Assembly: GCF_014236855.1 (NCBI RefSeq)
Contig: NZ_CP051261.1
Location: forward strand, 4,588,001 to 4,652,000
Source: Xanthomonas sp. SI
Lineage (GTDB): Bacteria; Pseudomonadota; Gammaproteobacteria; Xanthomonadales; Xanthomonadaceae
DNA: 64,000 bases
Direction of reading: 5' to 3'
The position numbers and the translations under genes were made by a program. Below the pieces are notes generated by a model, which did no database searches, was not told the DNA's origin, and worked only from the letters and a program-made list of their open reading frames with translations. Shown in pieces: positions 35,869-44,687 of the stretch. How positions within the stretch are numbered: position 1 is the first letter of the stretch; the number at the start of each line of letters is the position of its first letter.

Positions 35869-38091
35869 GTGCCGAAATCCTCGATCGAATCGCGCCTCAG
35901 CCGCCTGTGGGCCCATGAAAAGGCCAGCTACGGGCTGCGCGTGTTCATCGCCCTGGGCGTGGCGATGGGCGTGTGCTGGCAGCAGCAGCAACTGACCGCG
36001 CTGCCGGCGATCTTCCTCGGCGCCATCGCCAGCGCCATCGCCGAGACCGACGACAACTGGCTGGGCCGGATCAAGTCGGTGCTGCTGTCGCTGCTGTGCT
36101 TCGCCGCCGCCGCGGCCGCGGTGGTGCTGCTGTTCCCGTACCCGCTGGCGTTCGTCGCCGGCATGGCGCTGTCCACCTTCGCCCTGACCCTGCTCGGCGC
36201 GCTCGGCGAACGCTACGCCTCCATCGCCCAGGCCACCGTGGCGCTGGCGATCTACGCGATGATCGGCATCGACCATGGCGGCCGCACCGGCCACGTCGGC
36301 GGCAGCGCCTGGCACGGTATCGGCCTGTTGATGCTCGGCGCCGCCTGGTACGGGCTGCTGTCGATCCTGTGGACCCTGCTGTTCGCCAACCGCCCGGTGC
36401 GCGAGCGGCTGTCGCGGCTGTTCTTCGAACTCGGCCGCTACCTGCGGCTGAAGGCCGCGCTGTTCGAACCGGTGCGGCAGAGCGACCTGCATGCGCGGCG
36501 GCTGGCGCTGGCCGAACAGAACGCGCAGGTGGTGGCGGCGCTGAACGCGGCCAAGACCGCGATCATGAGCCGCTTCGGCCGCTCCGGCCGGCCCGGGGTG
36601 CAGTCCGGCCTGTACTTCCGGCTGTATTACATGGCGCAGGATTTCCACGAACGCGCCAGTTCCTCGCACTACCCCTACGAAGCGCTCACCGACGCCTTCT
36701 TCCACAGCGACGTGCTGTACCGCTGCCAGCGCCTGCTGGCGCTGCAGGGCAAGGCCTGCGCCGCGCTGGGCGAGGCGATCCGGCTGCGCCAGCCGTTCGA
36801 ATACGGCGAGCAGACCCAGCAGGCCACTACCGACCTGCGCCAGTCGCTGGATTTCCTGCATGCGCAGGCCGATCCGCGCCATGCGCGGCTGCTCGGCTCG
36901 CTGGAACTACTGGTCACCAACCTGCAGAGCATCGAGCGGCGGCTGTCCGAATCCGCGCAGTCCGACACCACCAGCGACACCCTCGACACGCGCCTGCGCG
37001 ACTCCTCGCCGCACACCCTGCGCGAGATGCTGGTGCGCGTCGGCCAGCAGCTCACCCCCGGTTCGGTGCTGTTCCGGCACGGGCTGCGCATGGCGATCGC
37101 GCTGGTGGTCGGCTACGCCGTCATGCAGTCGATCCACGCCAGCAACGGCTACTGGATCCTGCTCACCACCGCCTTCGTGTGCCGGCCCAACTACGGCGCC
37201 ACCCGGCTGCGCCTGGCGCAGCGCATCGCCGGCACGCTGATCGGGCTGATCGCGACCTGGGCGCTGATGCAGCTGTTCCCCGGCACCGAACTGCAGTTGC
37301 TGTTCGCGCTGTTCGGCGCGCTGCTGTTCTTCGTCACCCGCACCGACCGCTACATGCTGGCCACCGCCGCGATCACGGTGATGGCGCTGTTCTGCTTCAA
37401 CCTGCTCGGCGACGGCTTCGTGCTGATCTGGCCGCGCCTGGTGGATACGCTGATCGGCTGCGCGATCGCCGCGGCGGCCTCGTTCCTGATCCTGCCCGAC
37501 TGGCAGGGCCGGCGCCTCAACCAGGTGATGGCCACGGTGCTGGCCAGCTGCGCGCGCTACCTGGCGCAGGTGCTGGAGCAGTACCGCAGCGGCATGCGCG
37601 ACGACCTGCCCTACCGCATCGCCCGGCGCGACATGCACAACGCCGACGCGGCGCTGTCGGTGGCGCTGTCCAACATGCTGCGCGAACCCGGCCGCTACCG
37701 CCGCAATCTGGATGCGGGCTTCCGCTTCCTGGCGCTGTCCAACACCTTGCTCGGCTACCTGTCGGCGCTGGGCGCGCACCGCGCCGCGCTGGCCGGCGAA
37801 GCCGATCCGGCCATCGACCGTGCCGGCGGCTACCTGCAGGACACCCTGGGCGCGATCGCCGACGCGCTGGCGCAGCGCCAGGCGCTACCGCCGGCCGACG
37901 AATCAGCGGAGGTGGGCATGGCCGATGCGCTGGAGCACGAGGACGGGATCGACGAAGCCAAGCGGCGGCTGGTGCGCAACCAGCTGGCGCTGACCCTGCG
38001 CCTGCTGCCCAAGCTGCGCGCCGCCGCGCATGCGGTCACCGCTCCGGCAGCGGCGCCGGCACCACCGGCGGCCGTGCCGGCCGCACGCTGA
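35869..38091 (+). CDS. YccS/YhfK-type FUSC membrane transporter
   Basis: A 740-residue inner-membrane protein of the fusaric acid resistance-like (FUSC) group. It has two blocks of transmembrane helices: LRVFIALGVAMGVCWQQQQL onward, and again GLRMAIALVVGYAVMQSIHA onward. A long soluble helical region lies between them, and a helical C-terminal tail ends in Ala/Pro. This arrangement is that of YccS. The substrate is unknown; relatives are linked to aromatic acid efflux. The GTG start is a guess among TTG and GTG options within 20 bases, none with a clear ribosome-binding site. Its 3' end overlaps the convergent MFS gene by 56 bases. Confidence 0.88.
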   Translation: MPKSSIESRLSRLWAHEKASYGLRVFIALGVAMGVCWQQQQLTALPAIFLGAIASAIAETDDNWLGRIKSVLLSLLCFAAAAAAVVLLFPYPLAFVAGMALSTFALTLLGALGERYASIAQATVALAIYAMIGIDHGGRTGHVGGSAWHGIGLLMLGAAWYGLLSILWTLLFANRPVRERLSRLFFELGRYLRLKAALFEPVRQSDLHARRLALAEQNAQVVAALNAAKTAIMSRFGRSGRPGVQSGLYFRLYYMAQDFHERASSSHYPYEALTDAFFHSDVLYRCQRLLALQGKACAALGEAIRLRQPFEYGEQTQQATTDLRQSLDFLHAQADPRHARLLGSLELLVTNLQSIERRLSESAQSDTTSDTLDTRLRDSSPHTLREMLVRVGQQLTPGSVLFRHGLRMAIALVVGYAVMQSIHASNGYWILLTTAFVCRPNYGATRLRLAQRIAGTLIGLIATWALMQLFPGTELQLLFALFGALLFFVTRTDRYMLATAAITVMALFCFNLLGDGFVLIWPRLVDTLIGCAIAAAASFLILPDWQGRRLNQVMATVLASCARYLAQVLEQYRSGMRDDLPYRIARRDMHNADAALSVALSNMLREPGRYRRNLDAGFRFLALSNTLLGYLSALGAHRAALAGEADPAIDRAGGYLQDTLGAIADALAQRQALPPADESAEVGMADALEHEDGIDEAKRRLVRNQLALTLRLLPKLRAAAHAVTAPAAAPAPPAAVPAAR

Positions 38092-39247
38092 TCCCCATCC
38101 ACAGCAGCGCGGCCAGCGCCAGCGCCGCGCCGCCGACCACCACCCCGTGCCAGCCGGCGTAGGCGTAGGCGGCGGTGCCCAGGCTGGAACCGATCGCGCC
38201 GCCGATGAAGTAGCAGGTGACGTAGGCCGAGGTGATGCGGTTGCGCGCCTTCGGATCCAGTTGGTAGATCACATGCTGGTTGCCGATGTGCACGCCCTGC
38301 ACCGCCACGTCCAGCAGCAGCACCCCGGCGATCAGCAGCCACAGCGAGTGCGGCGCGGCGGCCAGCAGCAGCCACGACAGCAGCAGCATGGCCAGCCCGC
38401 CCCAACCCACCCAGTGCCCGGCGCCGCGGTCGGCGAGCTTGCCCGACAGGTTGGCGGCGAACGCGCCGGCGGCGCCGATCAGGCCGAACAGGCCGATCGT
38501 CGCGGTGCCGTAACCGTAGCTGGGACCGGACAGCAGGAATGCCAGCGTGGTCCAGAACGTGCTGAAACCGGCGAAGATCAGCCCGCCCAGGATCGCCCGC
38601 GAGCGCAGCACAGGTTCGTCGCGCAGCAGCGCCAGCACCGAACCGATCAGGTGCGGATAGGACAGCCGCGGATTGCCCGGATGCCGCGGCAGCGCGCGCC
38701 ACAGCAACGCCGCCACCAGCAGGATCAGCGCCGCGGCCACCCAGTACACGACATGCCAGCCGCCGACGCCGGCCAGCAGCCCGGACACGGTGCGCGCCAG
38801 CAGGATGCCGAGCAGCAGGCCGCTCATCACCGTGCCGACCACCCGCCCGCGCTCGTGCGGCGCGGCCAGGGTGGCGGCGAACGGCACCAGGATCTGCGCG
38901 GCCACCGAGCTGAGGCCGGTGACCAGGGTACCGAGCAGCAGCAGCGCGAAGCTGGTGGAGGCGGCGCTGATCAGCAGGCCCACCGCACTGAGCGCGTACA
39001 GCCCCACGATCAGGCTGCGGCGCTCGAAGCGGTCGCCCAGCGGCACCAGCAACAGCAGGCCGGCGGCGTAGGCCAGCTGCGCGGTGGTGACCACCGCGCC
39101 GGCGCTGCGCACGTCGATCGCGAAGGTCTGCGCCAGCACCTCCAGCAGCGGCTGCGCGTAGTAGTTGCTGGCCACCGCCAGGCCGGTGGCGGCGGCCATC
39201 AGCAGCACCAGGCCGCGATGCAACGGGGGATGCGGGGACGTGTCCAT
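38036..39247 (-). CDS. MFS transporter
   Basis: A 403-residue major facilitator with about twelve predicted helices. The N-terminal helices (HRGLVLLMAAATGLAVASNY) and the loop 2-3 motif LLLVPLGDRFERRSLIVGL are typical of the drug:H+ antiporter-like group close to YnfM/YgaY exporters. It is divergent from a LysR-type regulator, the usual arrangement for a regulated exporter. Substrate unknown. Confidence 0.92.
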   Translation of the reverse strand: MDTSPHPPLHRGLVLLMAAATGLAVASNYYAQPLLEVLAQTFAIDVRSAGAVVTTAQLAYAAGLLLLVPLGDRFERRSLIVGLYALSAVGLLISAASTSFALLLLGTLVTGLSSVAAQILVPFAATLAAPHERGRVVGTVMSGLLLGILLARTVSGLLAGVGGWHVVYWVAAALILLVAALLWRALPRHPGNPRLSYPHLIGSVLALLRDEPVLRSRAILGGLIFAGFSTFWTTLAFLLSGPSYGYGTATIGLFGLIGAAGAFAANLSGKLADRGAGHWVGWGGLAMLLLSWLLLAAAPHSLWLLIAGVLLLDVAVQGVHIGNQHVIYQLDPKARNRITSAYVTCYFIGGAIGSSLGTAAYAYAGWHGVVVGGAALALAALLWMGISVRPARPPVVPAPLPER

Positions 39248-39351
39248 GAGCGGAATCCAGGGGGTACGGAAGGAATGGCGCCAGTCTGGGCAAGCGCCAT
39301 CGATCTTTCCAATGTATTGTTTTCACTCGATCCATCTTGTTTCCAGATGCC

Positions 39352-40239
39352 ATGCTGACCCTGCGCCAACTCGAGTTCGCCGTCGCCGTGGCCGAGGAAG
39401 GCAGCTTCACCGCCGCCGCACGGCGCTGTCACACGGTGCAGTCGGCGCTGAGCCACCAGATCGCCAAGATCGAGGAAGCGCTGGGTGCGCGTCTGTTCGA
39501 GCGCGGCGCGCGGCAGGTGCGGCTGACCGCCGCCGGCGAAGTATTCCTGCACAACGCCCGCGCCACCCTGCGTGCCGCCGAACGCCTGCATGAGGAGATG
39601 GCGCAGGCGCTGGGCACCGTGCGCGGGCGCCTGCACATCGGCCAGATCTCCTCGCTGACCACGGTGCAGGTGCCGGCCCTGCTGCGCCGCTTCCGCGCCG
39701 CGCACAGCGCGGTGGACGTGCACCTGCGCACCGGCATGAGCGATGCGCTGCTGCTCGAGCTGGGCGAAGGCCGGCTGGACGTGGCCCTGGTCGGGGTCGG
39801 CCCGCATATCGTCCTGCCCGAGCAGCGCCTGTTGCTGCACGAGGAGCCGCTGGCGCTGATCGCCGCGCCCGGCAACCGCTTCGCCGCGCGCGCCGACGTG
39901 TCCCTGCACGAACTGGAGGACGCGCCGATGGCCGGGCTGATCGCCGGCGCCGGCGTGCGCGGCATCATCGACCGCGCCTTCGCCGAGGCCGGCCTGCGCC
40001 AGCGCTTGCAGTACGAGGTCACCCATGCCGATCTGCAGCGGCAGCTGGTGGTCGAGGACCTGGGCCTGGCGATCGTGCCGCAGAGCATGGCCGCGGCGAT
40101 GCACGGCGTGGCGGTGATCGCGCTGCGCGAGCGCTTCCGCTTCCTGACCTACGCCACCTGGCGCTCGGACCCGACCCCGGCCGCACGCGCGCTGATCGCA
40201 CTGCTGCGGCAGCAGGCAGGCACCGTCCCAACCGACTAA
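39352..40239 (+). CDS. LysR-family transcriptional regulator
   Basis: A 295-residue regulator. The N-terminal winged helix is MLTLRQLEFAVAVAEEGSFT, AAARRCHTVQSALSHQIAKI, and the effector domain continues from about residue 90 (RGRLHIGQISSLTTVQVPAL). The ATG of MLTLRQ is preferred to one five codons upstream. The 104-base region shared with the divergent MFS gene contains a CAATGTATTG palindrome (39310-39319) that could be part of its binding site. It probably regulates the exporter. Confidence 0.94.
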   Translation: MLTLRQLEFAVAVAEEGSFTAAARRCHTVQSALSHQIAKIEEALGARLFERGARQVRLTAAGEVFLHNARATLRAAERLHEEMAQALGTVRGRLHIGQISSLTTVQVPALLRRFRAAHSAVDVHLRTGMSDALLLELGEGRLDVALVGVGPHIVLPEQRLLLHEEPLALIAAPGNRFAARADVSLHELEDAPMAGLIAGAGVRGIIDRAFAEAGLRQRLQYEVTHADLQRQLVVEDLGLAIVPQSMAAAMHGVAVIALRERFRFLTYATWRSDPTPAARALIALLRQQAGTVPTD

Positions 40240-40263
40240 CCGGATCGCGTCGCACCGCCCCCC

Positions 40264-40289
40264 CTGTAGGAGCGGCTTCAGCCGCGACG
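40264..40289. repeat. Single arm of the REP family
   Basis: One arm (CTGTAGGAGCGGCTTCAGCC then GCGACG) without its inverted partner, in the spacer between the LysR gene and the MFS-acyltransferase fusion. It is either a decayed hairpin or a solitary REP. Confidence 0.8.
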
Positions 40290-40452
40290 AACGAAGCACG
40301 CCACCCTCGCGCGCCTCCGAAAACGGCAGCACGCGCAAGCCCCGCAGACCCCACCACCGACACAGCCCGCATCGCGGCACGCCCCACTCCGCGGCGCCGC
40401 CTCCACCGCGCAACGAACCTGCTAGGCTGCGCGCGTTCGCAAAGGAGCCTGC

Positions 40453-42375
40453 ATGTCCGGCCATAGCCAGTTCGCCCTGCTGAAACAGCGCCGCTTCCTG
40501 CCGTTCTTCGTGGTCCAGGGGTTGGGCGCGTTCAACGACAACGTCTACCGGCAGGCGATCATCGGCCTGCTGTTCTATCTGGGCGTCACCCCCGAGCAGC
40601 GCACGCTGTACACCAACCTGGCTCCGGCGCTGTTCATCCTGCCGTACTTCCTGTTCTCGGCATTGGCCGGGCAGATCGCCGAGAAGCTGGAGAAATCGCG
40701 GCTGGTGGTGATCACCACCACGATGGAGATCGCGATCATGTCGCTGGCCGCGGTCGGCTTCCTGACCGAGAACATGGCGGTGCTGCTGGTCGCGCTGTTC
40801 TGCACCGGCCTGCAGTCCACGCTGTTCGGCCCGGTGAAGTATTCGATCCTGCCTTCGGTGCTCAAGCCGGAAGAACTGACCGGCGGCAACGGCCTGGTCG
40901 AGATGGGCACCTCGATCTCGATCCTGTGCGGCATGATCCTGGGCGGGCTGATCTTCCAGATCGCCGGCAGCCACGGCCCGGTCGCCGCGGCCACCGCGGT
41001 GATCGCGCTGGCGGTCACCGGCAACCTGGTCGCGCGACTGATCCCGAAGGTCGACGCCGGCGCGCCGGAGCTGAAGATCAACTGGAATCCGCTGCCCGAG
41101 TCGCTGGCGATCATGCGCCTGACCCGGCGCCATCTGGCGGTGCGCAACGCGGTGCTCGGCGTGTCCTGGTTCTGGTTCATCGGCACGGTGCTGACCGCGC
41201 AATTGCCGACCTATGCCGAACTCAATCTCGGCGGCGCGCAGGACCTGTACATCTTCGCCCTGGCGCTGTTCTCGATCGGCACCGGCACCGGCTCGCTGCT
41301 GTGCGAAAAGCTGTCCGGGCGCACCGTGGAAATCGGCCTGGTGCCGCTGGGCGCGTTCGGCATCAGCGCGTTCATGCTCGACCTGTATTTCGCCCGCCCC
41401 GGCGGCGCGCTGCAGGCCGGGCTGGGCATCGGCCAGTTCGTGCACCAGGCCGGCAGCTGGCGGATCATGCTCGACCTGGTCGGCATCGGCCTGTGCACCG
41501 GCCTGTTCGTGGTGCCGCTGTTCGCGCTGATCCAGAGCCGCACGCCCAAGGCCGAGCTGTCGCGGGTCATCGCCGGGCTCAACATCCAGAACTCGATGTT
41601 CATCGTCATCGCCGCGATGGTCGGCATCGCGCTGCAGATGCAGCAGCTGACCCTGTTCGGCGTGCGCGTGCCGATGCCGGGGCTGAGCATCCCGCAGGTG
41701 TTCCTGGCGCTGGCCATCGCCAACGCGGTGGTGGCGATCTGGATCTTCAGCATCGTCCCCGAATTCCTGATGCGTTTCCTCAGCTGGGTGATGGTGCGCG
41801 CGCTGTACCGGCTGCGCCTGCACGGCATCGAGCGGCACGTGCCCGACGAGGGCGCGGCGCTGATCGTGTGCAACCACGTCAGCTACATGGACGCGCTGGT
41901 GCTGGCCGCGTCGATCCCGCGGCCGGTGCGTTTCGTCATGTACTACCGCATCTTCAACATCCCGGTGATGCGCTGGATCTTCCGCACCGCCAAGGCGATC
42001 CCGATCGCCGGCGCGCGCGAGGACCCGGCGCTGATGCAGCGCGCATTCGACGAGATCGACGCGGCGCTGGCCGACGGCGAGCTGGTGTGCATCTTCCCCG
42101 AGGGCGCATTGACCAAGGACGGCGAGATCGCCAAGTTCAAGTCGGGCGTGGAGAAGATCGTCGAGCGCCGCGCGGTACCGGTGCTGCCGATGGCGCTGCG
42201 CAACATGTGGACCAGCATGTGGAGCAAGCGCGACTCGCGGCTGCGGCGCATGCGCGTGCCGCGGCGCTTCCGCGCGCACGTGGAGGTGATCGCCGGCGCG
42301 CCGGTGGACGCCGCCGAGGTCAGCGCGGAACTGCTGGAAGCGCAGGTGCGGCAGTTGCGCGGAGACGCCGCGTGA
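40453..42375 (+). CDS. MFS (LplT-like)-PlsC acyltransferase fusion
   Basis: A 640-residue inner-membrane protein. Residues 1 to about 430 form an MFS domain like the lysophospholipid flippase LplT (FVVQGLGAFNDNVYRQAIIG, GLQSTLFGPVKYSILPSVLK). Residues from about 445 are a PlsC-type acyltransferase with IVCNHVSYMDALVLA (HX4D) and CIFPEGALTKDGEIAKFKSG. The likely role is import and re-acylation of lysophospholipids, as done by LplT and Aas together in E. coli. The AMP-binding third domain of Aas is absent. AAGGAG precedes the ATG. Confidence 0.93.
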   Translation: MSGHSQFALLKQRRFLPFFVVQGLGAFNDNVYRQAIIGLLFYLGVTPEQRTLYTNLAPALFILPYFLFSALAGQIAEKLEKSRLVVITTTMEIAIMSLAAVGFLTENMAVLLVALFCTGLQSTLFGPVKYSILPSVLKPEELTGGNGLVEMGTSISILCGMILGGLIFQIAGSHGPVAAATAVIALAVTGNLVARLIPKVDAGAPELKINWNPLPESLAIMRLTRRHLAVRNAVLGVSWFWFIGTVLTAQLPTYAELNLGGAQDLYIFALALFSIGTGTGSLLCEKLSGRTVEIGLVPLGAFGISAFMLDLYFARPGGALQAGLGIGQFVHQAGSWRIMLDLVGIGLCTGLFVVPLFALIQSRTPKAELSRVIAGLNIQNSMFIVIAAMVGIALQMQQLTLFGVRVPMPGLSIPQVFLALAIANAVVAIWIFSIVPEFLMRFLSWVMVRALYRLRLHGIERHVPDEGAALIVCNHVSYMDALVLAASIPRPVRFVMYYRIFNIPVMRWIFRTAKAIPIAGAREDPALMQRAFDEIDAALADGELVCIFPEGALTKDGEIAKFKSGVEKIVERRAVPVLPMALRNMWTSMWSKRDSRLRRMRVPRRFRAHVEVIAGAPVDAAEVSAELLEAQVRQLRGDAA

Positions 42376-42468
42376 AGCTGCGGGGTGCCTGAAAACGCCG
42401 CTTCGGGTAGATTAGGCGCCGGGGAGACGCCTGCGTACTGCAGCGGCGTCCATTTCAGGGGTCGATCA

Positions 42469-42768
42469 GTGAGTCAGGTATTGCCGCCACCACCGCCCAA
42501 CGGCGCGGGCATCTACGTCCCCAACAATCTGGTGTGGGCGATCCTGTCCACGCTGTTCTGCTGCCTGCCGCTAGGCGTGGTGTCGATCGTCTATGCCTCG
42601 CAGGTGGACGGCAAGCGCGCCGCCGGCGATGTGGCCGGCGCCCGCGACGCCTCGCGCAAGGCCGGCCTGTGGGCGATGTGGTCGGCGCTGGCCGCGCCGA
42701 TCCTGCTCGCACTGTGGTTCCTGCTGTTCGGCGGCATCGCGATCCTCAGCAGCGCGCTGGGGCAGTGA
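42469..42768 (+). CDS. CD225/dispanin-family membrane protein (copy 1)
   Basis: A 99-residue protein with two hydrophobic segments. The first contains the CD225 signature NNLVWAILSTLFCCLPLGVV and SIVYASQVDGKRAAGDVAGA; the second is MWSALAAPILLALWFLLFGG. Eukaryotic relatives (IFITM, dispanins) sit in membranes with the Cys-Cys pair acylated and can stiffen membranes; bacterial function is unknown. GTG start with AGGGG upstream. First of five small membrane genes in a row. Confidence 0.88.
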   Translation: MSQVLPPPPPNGAGIYVPNNLVWAILSTLFCCLPLGVVSIVYASQVDGKRAAGDVAGARDASRKAGLWAMWSALAAPILLALWFLLFGGIAILSSALGQ

Positions 42769-42823
42769 GCCGACCCGCTTTCTCGTTTTTTCTTCGTTCC
42801 ACCACGCAACCGGAGTAACACGG

Positions 42824-43105
42824 ATGAATACCACCGCACCGCAAGTGTCCAACAATCTGGTCTGGGCGATCCTGAGCACGCTGTTCTGCTGCCTGCCGCT
42901 GGGCATCGTTTCGATCGTGTTCGCCGCCCAGGTCAACACCAAGCTCGCCGCCGGCGACGTCACCGGCGCCCGCGAATCGGCCGACAAGGCCAAGAAGTGG
43001 GCGATCTACTCGGTCGTCGCCTGGGTCGTGCTGGTCGTGCTGTACCTGATCTTCCTGTTCGCCCTGGGCGGCATGAGCATGATGCAGCAGTCGGCCACGG
43101 CCTGA
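42824..43105 (+). CDS. CD225/dispanin-family membrane protein (copy 2)
   Basis: A 93-residue paralogue of the gene before it: SNNLVWAILSTLFCCLPLGI and VSIVFAAQVNTKLAAGDVTG are almost the same, followed by the conserved basic loop and a second helix (VVAWVVLVVLYLIFLFALGG). GGAG lies upstream of the ATG. The nearly identical first helix shows recent tandem duplication; the second helices have diverged. Confidence 0.92.
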   Translation: MNTTAPQVSNNLVWAILSTLFCCLPLGIVSIVFAAQVNTKLAAGDVTGARESADKAKKWAIYSVVAWVVLVVLYLIFLFALGGMSMMQQSATA

Positions 43106-43190
43106 TCGACGCGCCGGGCCGCCGCTGCCGCGCGCAGCGGCGGCCCTGTTCGATCGCTCCACGATTCCGTTACCCACGATTCCGTCGCCG

Positions 43191-43610
43191 ATGTTCCTGC
43201 GCGGACGCCCCCTGCCCCGCTGGCTACCGCTGGCCGCGCTGAGCGGCGGCGCCGTGGTCGCGACACTGGTGCTGCGCCGGGTCGATCCCAATGTGCCGGG
43301 CAATCCCTTGCCTGCGTGCCCGTTCTACGCGCTCACCGGCCTGTATTGCCCGGGCTGCGGCAGCACCCGCTGCCTGCACGCACTGGTGCACCTGGATCTC
43401 GCCCATGCCATGGCGACCAATCCGCTGCTGGTGGTGGCCCTGCCGCTGCTGGCGATCATGGCGCTCAACGCCGCCGGGCTGCGCATGCGCGTGCTGGCGC
43501 CGCTGCTGAAGATCCTCGCCGATCCGCGCCTGTGGCTGTGGCTGCTGCTCGGCTACGCGGTGCTGCGCAACCTGCCGTGGTACCCGTTCATGCTGCTCGC
43601 GCCGCACTGA
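43191..43610 (+). CDS. DUF2752 family membrane protein (copy 1)
   Basis: A 139-residue membrane protein. The family signature is a short cysteine-rich hairpin between helices, CPFYALTGLYCPGCGSTRCL, followed by HALVHLDLAHAMATNPLLVV and a C-terminal LPWYPFMLLAP. The CPGCG motif may bind metal or form disulfides; function is unknown. Genes of this family commonly accompany CD225 genes, as here. Confidence 0.9.
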   Translation: MFLRGRPLPRWLPLAALSGGAVVATLVLRRVDPNVPGNPLPACPFYALTGLYCPGCGSTRCLHALVHLDLAHAMATNPLLVVALPLLAIMALNAAGLRMRVLAPLLKILADPRLWLWLLLGYAVLRNLPWYPFMLLAPH

Positions 43611-43704
43611 GCGCGGCACGCGCGCCGAAAGATGGAGGCGCGGCGGCCACCTCGTCTAGACTTGGCCCCATGCCCAGCGCATAGCCCTTCAAGGAGATCC
43701 ACAC

Positions 43705-44040
43705 ATGAGCACCGTCAGCCCCGTCACGCCGCCGCCCGCCCCCGGCGCGATTCCCAATCATCTGGCCTGGGCGATCATCGCCACGGTGCTCGGTTTCTGC
43801 CTGTGCTGCCCGTCGATCATTCCGGGCATCGTCGCGATCGTGTTCTCCAGCAAAGTCAACGGGCTGCTCAACCAGGGCGACCTGGACGGCGCACGGCGCG
43901 CCTCCAACAACGCCAAGACCTGGTGCTGGGTGACCACCGCCATGGCCATCATCGGCGTGCTGCTCAACATCGGCATGGTCGCCACCGGCGGCATGCAGAA
44001 GTACATGGAATACGTGAACCAGATGCAGCACATGAGCTGA
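43705..44040 (+). CDS. CD225/dispanin-family membrane protein (copy 3)
   Basis: A 111-residue relative with a proline-rich N-terminus (VTPPPAPGAIPNHLAWAIIA), a cysteine-rich first helix (LGFCLCCPSIIPGIVAIVFS) and the conserved loop KVNGLLNQGDLDGARRASNN. More diverged than copies 1 and 2. AAGGAG precedes the ATG at good spacing. It is followed five bases later by the second DUF2752 gene, so the two are one translational unit. Confidence 0.9.
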   Translation: MSTVSPVTPPPAPGAIPNHLAWAIIATVLGFCLCCPSIIPGIVAIVFSSKVNGLLNQGDLDGARRASNNAKTWCWVTTAMAIIGVLLNIGMVATGGMQKYMEYVNQMQHMS

Positions 44041-44045
44041 TCGGC

Positions 44046-44453
44046 ATGCGCGCCTGGCAACAACGGGCGTGCCTCGGCGGCGCCACCGCCCTCGCGGCGG
44101 CCGGCGGCGCGCTGCTGTACCGGTTCGATCCCAACGCCGCGGACAATCCGTTCGCGCCGTGCCTGTTCCATGCGCTCACCGGCTACTACTGTCCCGGCTG
44201 CGGCATGACCCGCGCCCTGCACGCGCTGGTGCACCTGGATCCAGTCGGTGCCTTCGCGATGAATCCCGGCGCGATGCTGGGCCTGGCCGTGCTGCCGGGC
44301 CTGATCGCCTGGAAGGCTGGCTGGCGCGCGGCGTGGTTCGCGCCGGTGGTCGCGCTGCTGTCGCGGCCGAATTTCTGGCTGCTGGCGCTGCCCGGTTACT
44401 GGATCGCGCGCAACCTGCCGTGGTTCCCGTTCACCCTGCTCGCGCCGACTTAG
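44046..44453 (+). CDS. DUF2752 family membrane protein (copy 2)
   Basis: A 135-residue paralogue of the earlier DUF2752 gene: CLFHALTGYYCPGCGMTRAL, HALVHLDPVGAFAMNPGAML and the end LPWFPFTLLAPT are shared. The stop codon TAG is formed at the left border of the MITE-like element that follows, so the original C-terminus may have been changed by the insertion. Confidence 0.9.
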   Translation: MRAWQQRACLGGATALAAAGGALLYRFDPNAADNPFAPCLFHALTGYYCPGCGMTRALHALVHLDPVGAFAMNPGAMLGLAVLPGLIAWKAGWRAAWFAPVVALLSRPNFWLLALPGYWIARNLPWFPFTLLAPT

Positions 44454-44684
44454 GGCGTGTCATCAATCCCCGAGCAGCTCGCGCCGCTCTCGCGCATGCG
44501 CGTTCATGTCGGCGCTGGCACGGCAGCGTGCACGCGCAAGAGTGGCCCTACGGGTTGGGTCTGTCAGGCCGCCAGCCGGCACCGCGCGGCTTGACCTGAC
44601 CGCCAGTCAGGCGCTGCGCCACGCAGCACCGGCTGGCAACCTGACAGACCCAACGCGACCTACTCGGGAATCGATGACACGCCC
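44453..44684. mobile_element. MITE-like element with 22-base terminal inverted repeats and TA target duplication
   Basis: The left end GGGCGTGTCATCAATCCCCG AG and the right end (read inward) GGGCGTGTCATCGATTCCCG AG differ at two or three positions. TA flanks the element on both sides (44451-44452 and 44685-44686), consistent with a TA target duplication. An inner inverted repeat GTTGGGTCTGTCAGG / CCTGACAGACCCAAC lies at about 44557-44654. At 232 bases it has no transposase. It sits exactly between two convergent genes. Confidence 0.8.
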
Positions 44685-44687
44685 TAG

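Noticed and set aside
39199..42279. A 1026-residue open frame on the minus strand
   Set aside because: It lies antisense to the LysR and MFS-acyltransferase genes and is rich in Arg, His, Gln and Ala without any motif.
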